A DNA stretch of 64,000 bases from Capsaspora owczarzaki ATCC 30864. Lineage: Eukaryota > Opisthokonta > Filasterea. A program made the translations under genes and the position numbers. Location of the stretch: contig NW_011887308.1 of the NCBI RefSeq assembly GCF_000151315.2, forward strand, positions 633,131-697,130, in the 5' to 3' direction. The notes under the pieces were generated by a model, which worked only from the letters and a program-made list of their open reading frames with translations, was not told where the DNA came from and made no database searches. Below are positions 52,850-61,358 of the stretch, one piece after another. The number at the start of each line of letters is the position of its first letter. The stretch's first letter is position 1.

Positions 52850-53017
52850 CCTATCAGGAATAACACTCACGCGCAGCCGAATCTCGTAGTCCGTGTAGCG
52901 CGCCCGACCGAGGCCGTGGGTCTGGGGATCGAGCACGTCAATCTCGAGGAAGTTCATGGGCTCGGCGTAGGCGTCTTCCACACCCTGGCGGTTCATCGCG
53001 ACGCGTGCAGTCGACAT
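51765..53017 (-). CDS. SNX3: Sorting nexin 3 (Grd19/SNX3)
   Basis: A PX-only endosomal protein that binds PtdIns3P and works with retromer in cargo recycling, such as Wntless in animals. Four minus-strand exons join in phase to 156 residues (human 162): 53017-52871, 52420-52283, 52111-52026 and 51864-51765. The start is MSTARVAMNRQGVEDAYAEP, then FLEIDVLDPQTHG and YTDYEIRLR. The PX site is VVRRRYSDFEWL, followed by VPALPGKA, FIEERRKGLEVFINK, and the highly conserved end AGHPLAQNERCLHMFL with YTPGKIR. Intron 1 contains a CT run (52817-52846). The gene is head to head with the mitochondrial carrier, 328 bp apart. Confidence 0.95.
52817..52846. repeat. (TC)n microsatellite
   Basis: About 15 TC units in intron 1 of SNX3, next to a poly-T run. 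Confidence 0.9.
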
Positions 53018-53345
53018 GGTGAATAGGAAAGGAAGAGGGGGGGGGGGAAAAAAAACAAGAGTGAAGAGTGAAGGATCTCAGACATCATGATGAATGAGTG
53101 TACAGTATGACATTAAAATAAACAACAAGTCAACAAGAGAGCATAGATCCAAGGAGGAGCGGGGTGGCCGGGGGGGGGGGTGAGATTGAACGATGCATGG
53201 CGCGAATCATTTCTGCATTCAAGCAAGCGCATCCTTGTTGCGTTTTCTTGCTACGTTCATCCAGTCAAGATTTTTTTTTCTTTTTCTTTTCTTTGCCACC
53301 AAAGCCTCGTCGCAGAATTGGAGCTGCCGGAAATTGAAATTGACG
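53018..53345. other. Divergent spacer SNX3/carrier
   Basis: 328 bp that should hold both promoters. Contains G-runs (53037-53047, 53170-53179) and T-rich sequence at 53271-53292. No gene is seen. Confidence 0.45.
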
Positions 53346-55321
53346 ATGGAGGACCACTGCAGGCGAGTCGTCCCATTGGAGACACTGGCCAACGCGCGTG
53401 CGCTGCGTTCCGTCATGGCAGCAGCAATGGCACCTGGCTCTGCTGCGCACTCACTCGCTGGTGCTGTTGCGGACGTGGCAGTGACCTCGCAGCAGCAGCA
53501 GCAGCAGCCAAACCAGCACAGTCCATGTGCGGGTCCAGCGCCGCTATTCGGGTCGACCCATGCTGCCCCTCCTGCTGCCGATGCTGCTGCCAGCGACGGA
53601 CGCTGGACTCTGCGCAGTGGACGCCCAGTCCCATGGATGCAAGCACTGAAGGCGGGCAGTGCGCCGCTGCTGCTGTGGCCCTCCTGCTGGCGTGGGAATG
53701 CACCGCCTGCCAATCGCCAAATACAGCAGGCTTCTTGGTCTGCCAGTACTCGAGCGGCAACCCTCGAGCAATCCGACAACAGCAGCAGCAGCAGCAGCAG
53801 CTACAGAAGCAGCAGTGTGAATCAGATCCATCATCATGCTGCTGCTGCTACGTCCAAACGCGCTGCTCTTGCCGCCTCAGTCGTGGAAGGTCCAGGCGCC
53901 ACGGCGACCAATCCCCAGAGCACAACGCTGGCTCCAGCGCCCGATCCAAAGTGGGAGCGCGTCCGACTGACACGTCACATGCTCACCACCACGGAGAGCG
54001 CCATTTCAGGCGCAGTTGCTGGCGCCGTGGCTCGATGCGCGATTGCTCCGCTCGACGTGCTAAAGATTCGGTTTCAGCTCCAGCTGGAGCCTGCTGCCGG
54101 CAAGGTGAGTCGAGTTTGCATGTGCATGTGCATGCGCGTGTGCGGGTAGTTTTACTTTGAATCATTTTTTTCAAAAGTGCTGGATGATTGCTGTGGACCG
54201 ATGTATTCTTTGCGGGAACGCTTAATGGGTTTTCGCGTGCGCTGTTCAACTCACCTCGGTTCAACTTGCGTTGGGCACAGGCAAAGTACACAGGTATCCT
54301 GCAAGCGTTGAGATTGATTGTTCGAGAAGAAGGCATCAGCGCTCTGTGGAAGGGCAACCTGACAGCTGAACTCTTGTACATGGCGTACGGCGCTTCCCAG
54401 TTTGCATTCTTCCACTCGTACAAGTCGATGATCTTGACCCTCCAATACGGCCACATGCCTGTCGGCGAGCGTGGCACCGAGCTGGATCCTGTGTCCTCGT
54501 TTGTGGGAGGTGCTCTTGCCGGCATGCTGGCAACGGTTGTTTCATTCCCGTTCGACACGATGCGCACGCGCTTGGCGTCGCAAGGAGAGCCTCGTGTCTA
54601 CCGCTCCTTGTTTCATGCAGCACAAATGATTGCACTGAACGACGGCCTTCGCGGGTTCTACAAAGGGTTGGTTCCTGGCGTCATTCAAATATTTCCCTAC
54701 ATGGGCTTGCAGTTTTGCTTTTACGAGTCTTCCAAGCGAACCTTTCGATGGATTCTCAATCCAGTAAGCCAGGGAGCTTTTCTTGTGTTGAAAAGTACCA
54801 TTGGATACGATTGGGGGATGTGTTTTGCTCATGCGCTGTGTGGTTTTCTTTTTTGTTTTCTTTTTTGTTTTCCTTTTTGTTTTTTGTTGTTGTTGTTGTT
54901 GTTGCTGTTGTTCAGGAACATCCGCAACATGTGAACTTGTCACAATTGCAAGTCACCGCTTGCGGAGCCGTCGCCGGGGCGCTCAGTAAATTCACCGTTC
55001 TACCTTTGGACATTGTCAAGAAACGTTTGCAGGTGCGGTTGCGGCGTAGTGCGTTTGGTGTTGGTCGTGTTTGAGGATGACTTATTGAATCGATCCTGGC
55101 AGGTTCAAGGGTTTGAGGAGCCGCGGTTTCGCTTTGGACGACAGCAGACGTACCTGGGTATGCGAAACGCAATGCAAATTATGCTCGCGCAGGAGGGCGT
55201 GCGCGGTTTTTTCAAAGGTGGCTTGCCAAGCGTGCTCAAGTCCATGCCATCTACCGCCATCACCTTTGCCGTATACGAGTGGATGTGCACGTGGTTTGCA
55301 AATCGCCATGTGCCAGAGTGA
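53346..55321 (+). CDS. SLC25A19: Mitochondrial carrier, thiamine-diphosphate type (SLC25A19)
   Basis: An inner-membrane carrier of the SLC25 family. Exons are 53346-54104, 54281-54763, 54916-55032 and 55103-55321, in phase, giving 525 residues. The three carrier repeats show the P-x-[DE]-x-x-[KR] signatures as APLDVLKIRFQ, FPFDTMRTRLAS and LPLDIVKKRLQ. After the third, VQGFEEPRFRFG and YLGMRNAMQIML match the thiamine-diphosphate carrier branch. The first repeat begins only near residue 215. The N-terminal extension is Gln, Ser and Ala-rich and unusual for the family (about 300-320 residues in total). The upstream ATG at 53193 is in the same frame, but the stretch between includes a pyrimidine tract that looks non-coding. 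Substrate assignment is from family resemblance. Confidence 0.85.
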
Positions 55322-55644
55322 GCCGATCGCCCATTTTGTCCTTCGCCGTACCATTCTTTGCTTTGGACGAACCAAACAGGCAGCATCTTCTTCTCGGTTG
55401 ACAACGTCTTCTCGATACGCTTATCTTCAGGGGCTCGTGATAGACTCGACCTTCCAGCGGTTTCTTTGTACTCTAATACAATATTTATTCGGCAATCGCC
55501 TCACAGCTTCCGCCACACTTTGAATGTTAATGTAAATCATGTGATTGTGTTACAAATCTGATGCAGAATAGAATAAATCGAAAGACGAACGACCCTTTCG
55601 GGATGCATCGCCATCCTTAAAAGAACTATGGTTTTTTTTTTTTC
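55322..55644. other. Tail-to-tail spacer
   Basis: Between the carrier stop (+) and the POMK stop (-). No gene is seen. AT-rich sequence lies near 55480-55580. Confidence 0.4.
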
Positions 55645-57749
55645 TCAAGACGAGTTTGATGGGCTGCTGTTGACGGCAAGCAGCGCAGTATCAAACGCTT
55701 GGAGAAGCTCACTCGCTGGCGGCCGTTGCCTTGGATGAGCGTGCTTGCAGCGACTGAATAATCGGTCAATGTGACGGAAAGCCTCCTGCACGGCAGGAGT
55801 GCAGCTCAAGCCGCTCGGACGGACGGCTTTGTGTTCGGCTGCAGCAGCCTCACAACTTTGTAGATAGGGGAAGAGCACTTGTACAATCTCTGGAAGTTTC
55901 CAGATGTCTGTCTTCTCGGTGTATGCCGGCATGAGCTCGTCCAAAAATGGGGTTGAAAACGGCCACTTTTGCTCTGGCGCCACGAATTGACCTAAACTCG
56001 TGTAAATGTTGTTGGAGGAAACGGAAAACGTGATGCAAGGGATTCAGTTTCGTACTTGCGCAACCACCAGCAGATCTCCTCCCAGCATATACAAATACTA
56101 GAAGCTTTGAGACCCACCTGACAACTCGCGATGACCGCATTTGACTCCTCGAAGAACCGCGCCACGCGTGCCGTCAGCATAAATCACTTGCGGCAAAGCA
56201 TCAAGGTCGTTTGCTTTGAGGGTGCCGTCTTCCGAGATCTAAACCGCGGGGAGGCGGCAAGGCGTCAAGCGTTCAAAAACAAAACAAATGGTCAGCAACC
56301 TGGAAACGATGCCAACCTCCTTCTTTCCCCGCCCCCGGCGTGCCCCACGTCACAGATGCTACGTACCAAGTACTGAGACAACGCCTTGATTGGAGTGTTG
56401 CCGTCGCACATGACGCGAACACCAAGTGGACTGTTGTGCAGGTAGCCCAAGACGCGCACATACTCTTGCGCCAGTCGCAGACGCGTCCGCAACAAATCTA
56501 GGTCTCCAAAGGAGGCAGGTAAGGCGGGTGTTCCAGCGGAAGTGGCCAGAAGCGCATCGACGTGGGATGCAGCCCCGTGCGTGACCCATTCCGTCACAGA
56601 CAGGATGGACTCGACCGAGTCGCAGTAGCCAACGGGTTGCGTGATGTGCGGGTGCGGCGATAGCTGTGTCAGCATGGAGAAGCCGTGTTCAAAGTCGTCG
56701 GCAACGATGGCGGTTGCAATCATGACTGTGTGAGTGAGCTTTTCTGTAGGATTCAGAGTCGTGCCGTCCACAACGAGCGGTGGAAGACGGAGCACGCCTT
56801 GCTTGATGTGCTTGACGCCTCCATTCGTAATGCGCCGCGTCTCTGAGACAATCGCGTTGGGACCGTCGAGCGCAAGATCAGAACACGTCAAGAACGGTCG
56901 GCAGGCCAGCATCCCAGGCAGCGCGAAGGTGTGCGGCGGGCAAGCACGGCAAATGTAGTTGGGCCGCGTTGCCGCTGACGGTGCTGGCGCACCATGATCA
57001 AGAGCTTTGAGCAGAATGCGACCAGTCTCCTTGGCAACGACGCTCGTGTGCAATGTCAGTGGATGTGGGATGAATCCAGCCGAGCACATGATTGGGCGCG
57101 CGGAACCGCCGCCGTCGTCGTCGCCGCGATCGGACTGCTCTATTGCTCGCCAACGCTCATTCACAGCCCATTCGGCGACTTCGGCAGAAGTGAGTGCGAG
57201 GCGCAGGCCAGTGTCGAGTTGATCGCCCATCAAGGCTGGAATTTCTTGAGTGGGTTTGCCAGTTTGGGCCGCTGCACTTAGGCTGGCACGGACGCGCGCT
57301 CGCAGATTGGTGGCAGGCTGTTGGGCGGCAGGACCGACGGTGGGTGTGACCTTGATGCTGCGAAAGTAGTGGTCCAAATTCCTGCGGGCTCGCGTGTCCG
57401 GCGTGAGAACAGGGGTTGTGTTGCGACCGTCCAGGTGGCCCGGCGAGTAGAAAAGCGCCGCACACAGCAATAGCATCATGATGCAGCTGCCGCCAAGACA
57501 CAGAGACCATGCAGCACGGCGGTTGTGGCCGCTGAACGACCATCGGGATCGGCCGACGTTGAGCTGGCTTGGGGCAGCCATGCCGACTCCTGACGTTGCC
57601 TGCGCGACCTCCCGTTGCGCGAGCCTGTGTAGGTGATCCCGAGATGTGTGTTGATGCTCCAGCCAGCTGGGCTCGGGAGCGGCGGGCCTGCGCACGGCCA
57701 CGTCCGCGGCGGCCGACGCGCTACCTGCCAAACTACTCACAACGGTCAT
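55645..57749 (-). CDS. POMK: Protein O-mannose kinase (POMK/SGK196)-like
   Basis: A type II ER/Golgi membrane kinase. In animals POMK phosphorylates O-mannose on the core M3 glycan of alpha-dystroglycan, a step needed for matriglycan. Minus-strand exons are 57749-56367, 56238-56118 and 55991-55645, in phase, 616 residues. An in-frame upstream ATG at 57842 would add 31. One membrane helix lies near residues 80-105 (SLCLGGSCIMMLLLCAALFY). The lumenal part has a Cys-rich entry (CRACPPHTFALPGMLACRPF), then the atypical kinase fold: GVKHIKQGVLRL, HGFSMLTQLSPHPHI, YLHNSPLGVRVMCDGN, ANDLDALPQ, VKCGHREL and FVAPEQKWP, then PAYTEKTDIWKLPE. These match animal POMK block by block. It is about 270 residues longer, mostly as the stem after the helix. 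Confidence 0.9.
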
Positions 57750-59520
57750 TCCAGAGTTATTTGATTTTCCGTGACCTGCGTTTTTGTTTTGCTTTTGTGC
57801 TGAAGGGACACGACGAGTTTGACGCTCCTGCAGCGACAGCACACCCAGTTCAGCATCGAGTGAGTGTGAAATTCAACGATGGTGATCACGAAGGAGCGCC
57901 ATGAGAAAAAAAAAAAAAAAAAAACAGACGAAAACCGCGAACCATCAAAAAAAAAAAAAAAAAAAACAAAAAAAACAGGTTTGCTTTTAAACGAACAACG
58001 GGCTTGAGGTGACTCACTAGCAACAAGACTCGGGGCGGAAAGGGCCACGCCGGGACCAAGAGGTAGCAGTAGCGGGAGGACTTTGGCCAGAGCGACAACC
58101 AGCCACGTGTGATCACAAAGAACAAAAAAAAAACCCTTGGTATGAGAATGTGGAAAATAGAGCACAGGAGCAAGACTGAATTTGGGAAGTTGAAACATGG
58201 AAAATACAAAAGAACAATTTTTTAATAAAAAAACAAATAACAAATGCTGATGAGTTTGGCAAGCCCGTTTTCGTTCGCATTCTTCTGTGAACCGGCTGCC
58301 GCTCTCGCTGCTCCTGGCTGTGCATGTCGCTCGCTTCTGCGTCTGCATGCATGAAGTGAGGGCGAGCTCACGGGCGCTTGGTGGCTGCGGTGCGACCATG
58401 AGTGAATCATAGGAAAGCCGAATCATAGGAAAGCCGAATCATGAGTTATGCGGCACGTTTTCGTGGCATGCGTTCGAATTCAACCGTCGTCCCTCACCCC
58501 CCGCTTCTGCCATCTCCCGTAGCATTCGCAGCACCAGTCCTGTATCGTAATAATCCGCGAGCTGCCCGTGTCCAAAAAGCAAAAGAAAGAAACAAAATAA
58601 AGCAAAGAAACCCAAAAGAAACCAAGGAAAACATCAAAAGGGCGCGTGTGACCTTTCAACACACGCCTCAGATAGAGAAACCCCAGGATCCAAACCCCTC
58701 CGAACACGTTGTTGCCAAGTAACAAAGCACAGTGGTTGTCATGCTGTCAAAGGACCTCATAGTCTCAGCAAGCCTCTATTTGGCCTCGCATTTAGAAAGA
58801 CAAGCAACGCCAAAAAACCTCTTGTCCGATCCGAACCTGATTCCCTTGTCAGACCGCTTTGGTCGATCTAGAGCAACTGGAACGCAAATTTGCCACGAAT
58901 TCTCGTGTTCCCCCTTCAACCTGACTTGTATGACACGCATGGGGGTCCAGCTTTGTGTCCAATAGTCGTTGCACTGGGTTTTCTCGGATTTCGAACTGAT
59001 TTTCGTCCATTTGACTGCGCAAGTCCGGCTCGAGCTACTTTTTTTTTTGCAAGCAGGCCACTAAACGCTTTGAGGAGGCTTGGATTGTTCGGATTACAGA
59101 GTGGGTGGGGAGGAGGGTTTCGTGCTGGCTTGGTGGGTCCCACTCTTTATGCTGTTCGATACATCGCAACTGACTGTGACATTTTCACAGTTCAGACTCC
59201 CTCTCCCTCGGTCCCTTCGTCACTCCAGCCTCCTTGCTTTTTCGCTGTTCCTTCTCTCGTGGAATTCTGCTCTTACTGTGGAGGAGGGAAGAGCCAAAAG
59301 CCGGTCGATTCCCAACCCACACCAAGTATGGTTCTTTCTCACTCGTTTTTTTTTTTTTTTCTTGTTTTTGTTTCTCCTTTTTTTGGTTTGTTTGTATTAT
59401 TATTTTATTATTTTTATTATTTCTCAACCCCACTTCGTTCCCTTCTTTCCCTTCCTTCTTTCCCTTCCTTCCTTCCCTTTCTTCTTCTCCCGCTCGTGAA
59501 CCAGCCAAACAACAACGCTC
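57750..59520. other. Divergent intergenic region POMK/desaturase
   Basis: About 1.7 kb. Holds poly-A/T tracts (57904-57923, 57947-57979), a 16-bp tandem repeat at 58404, and T-rich sequence at 59347-59425 just before the desaturase. Open frames here have no domain. Part may be 5' UTR of the flanking genes. Confidence 0.4.
58404..58442. repeat. 16-bp tandem repeat, 2.4 copies
   Basis: The unit GAATCATAGGAAAGCC occurs at 58404-58419 and 58420-58435, and a partial copy begins at 58436. A local tandem duplication with no known role. Confidence 0.85.
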
Positions 59521-60909
59521 ATGACGCGCTCAGCTGACAACGCACCGGCTGCCCTGAAGCAACTGAAGCAACGCACTGCTGCGGCTTCGGCTGCAGGTGG
59601 CTCGATTCCGTCGTCCCCCACGCCGGACTCTGCTGCCTCCTCTGCTGCTGCTTCGGCCAACGCTGCCGACGCTGCGCCCATCCGCTTGGACAAGCAGGGC
59701 GCTGCGTTGCTCTCGTTCGACAAGGGCCTGCTGTCCACCGCAGACCTGCCCGAGGTGGCCGTGAACAAGGACCTCGTGCCGGACTTTGGCCCACAGCTGG
59801 CGCACGTCAAGGAACAGCGCTTCCTCGCAGACGACCGCATTGCCGCGCGCACCCTCGCCGTGACAGTCGCGGCCTGGCTTGGATGGACGCTGCTCGCCCC
59901 GCTCAGCTTTGCCGGATACAACGCGGCGGCAGTCCAGGGAAACGCAACTGCACCTCCGTCGGCGTCGGCCGTCGAAGCCGGCCTTGCGAACGGCTACCCC
60001 GTGCTCTACTTTGCCCTCGGGTTTGTCTGGCTGTTTGTGGCTGCTGGACTCAAAATCCGCTCCTTTATGATTCTGCACGACTGCGGACACGGCTCGTTCT
60101 GGGCGACCCGCGAGTGGAACGACAAGACGGGCAAGCTGCTGCAGATGCTCGCGTACACCCCTTTTGCCCTCTGGCGCTACGGCCACAACCGCCACCACCT
60201 CGTTCAGGGCAACCTCGACGTGCTTGACGAGGCGGCCACGATTGCACACACTACCGACGACTGGCGCAAGCTGGCGCTCTGGAAGCGCGTCCTCATTCGC
60301 GGCATGCGCGACCCCATCGTCTTTATGCTCGTCCTCCTGCCCTTGTATGTGTGGTTTGTGCACCTGCCGTTCCACCGTCGCAGCTCGTGGCCCGCGCGTC
60401 TTTGCTTCCTGATCCAGGCGACCACGCTGTACGCGGCCTTCGCCGTCCGTGGCGTCCCGCAGCCCTTCCTCTACGCCGTGACTCTCGAGTTTTTCACTGC
60501 TTGGCTGGCTGGCATCACTGGCATCTTCCTCTTCCATCTCCAGCACTCGGTCAACACGGGCTACCGCGCTCCCGCCGAAAAGTTCTCCCCGCACGCCGCC
60601 GCCATCCACGGCTCGACCATGCTCCGCGTCCCGGCCTTCCTCAAGTGGCTCACCCTCGGCATCCAGTACCACCACATCCACCACCTGTCCACTCGCGTTC
60701 CGTGCTATCGTCTCGCAGCCTGCCACGAGGTTGGTCAGGAGCGCGGACTCTGGTCTGAGGTGAACGTTGTCGACGGACCCAAGGCCGCCACCTCCTTCTT
60801 TAACGTCTTCTGGGACGAGCCAACGCACCAGTTTGTGACCTTCTGGCCCTATCAGATTGTTGGTCAAAACCTCGGAGAGCCGAACATGGCCTACGCCTCT
60901 GTTTTTTAA
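59521..60909 (+). CDS. Membrane fatty acid desaturase, intronless
   Basis: A 462-residue di-iron acyl desaturase in one exon from ATG 59521 to TAA 60907-60909. The first about 100 residues are Ala and Ser-rich. Hydrophobic spans alternate with three His boxes: HDCGHGSFW (near residue 185), HNRHH (near 222) and HHIHH within QYHHIHHLSTRVPCY (near 385). The HDCGH form and the HxxHH third box place it with delta-12/omega-3 type front enzymes rather than with delta-9 or cytochrome b5-fused enzymes. No b5 domain is present. Position of desaturation cannot be read from sequence. It is one of the few genes here without introns, and is strongly codon-biased toward C- and G-ending codons. Confidence 0.9.
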   Translation: MTRSADNAPAALKQLKQRTAAASAAGGSIPSSPTPDSAASSAAASANAADAAPIRLDKQGAALLSFDKGLLSTADLPEVAVNKDLVPDFGPQLAHVKEQRFLADDRIAARTLAVTVAAWLGWTLLAPLSFAGYNAAAVQGNATAPPSASAVEAGLANGYPVLYFALGFVWLFVAAGLKIRSFMILHDCGHGSFWATREWNDKTGKLLQMLAYTPFALWRYGHNRHHLVQGNLDVLDEAATIAHTTDDWRKLALWKRVLIRGMRDPIVFMLVLLPLYVWFVHLPFHRRSSWPARLCFLIQATTLYAAFAVRGVPQPFLYAVTLEFFTAWLAGITGIFLFHLQHSVNTGYRAPAEKFSPHAAAIHGSTMLRVPAFLKWLTLGIQYHHIHHLSTRVPCYRLAACHEVGQERGLWSEVNVVDGPKAATSFFNVFWDEPTHQFVTFWPYQIVGQNLGEPNMAYASVF

Positions 60910-61358
60910 GCTGGCAGTATTTTGTATTCTTTTTCTTTTTCTTTTTTTTTCATGTCGTTTCTTTGCTTGCTCTTCTTTTTTTTTCTTTGTCCCTTCCATC
61001 CACGTTTCCTTTTTTTTCCATCTTCTTTTATTTTCTGACACGCTTTGATGCGAGTCTTTAGATGCACGGTTTTTGTCTCAGATTTGCATGAACCTGTCGT
61101 GTGTACATGGAGGGGTTTTGTTCCAAAGGGCGCATCCTGGTCGATGCTGTGACTTTGTGTAACAAAACCGATGCAATAAACCCCTTCCTGCATGCGCACC
61201 CTCTGCCGTTTAACATCCATTTGAGCACCTGTTGCTGCACTCTGCTTTGGTCTCTACATCGCACTGAAAGCACCAAATTGGACGAAATGCTACTCGTACA
61301 GATTGAATTGGGACACAAGAGGAACACGAATCGAAAAAAAGACAAACAATAACAGCGC
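60910..61358. other. Tail-to-tail spacer
   Basis: Between the desaturase stop (+) and the RPB2 stop (-). Pyrimidine-rich 60928-61035. No gene is seen. Confidence 0.45.

Noticed and set aside
58890-59537. Plus-strand open frame upstream of the desaturase
   Set aside because: It is T-rich, Phe/Leu-heavy and passes through poly-T. It is more likely promoter or 5' UTR.
59530-61041. 503-codon open frame on the minus strand
   Set aside because: It lies antisense to the clear fatty acid desaturase. The frame is open because of GC-rich codon use and has no domain sense.
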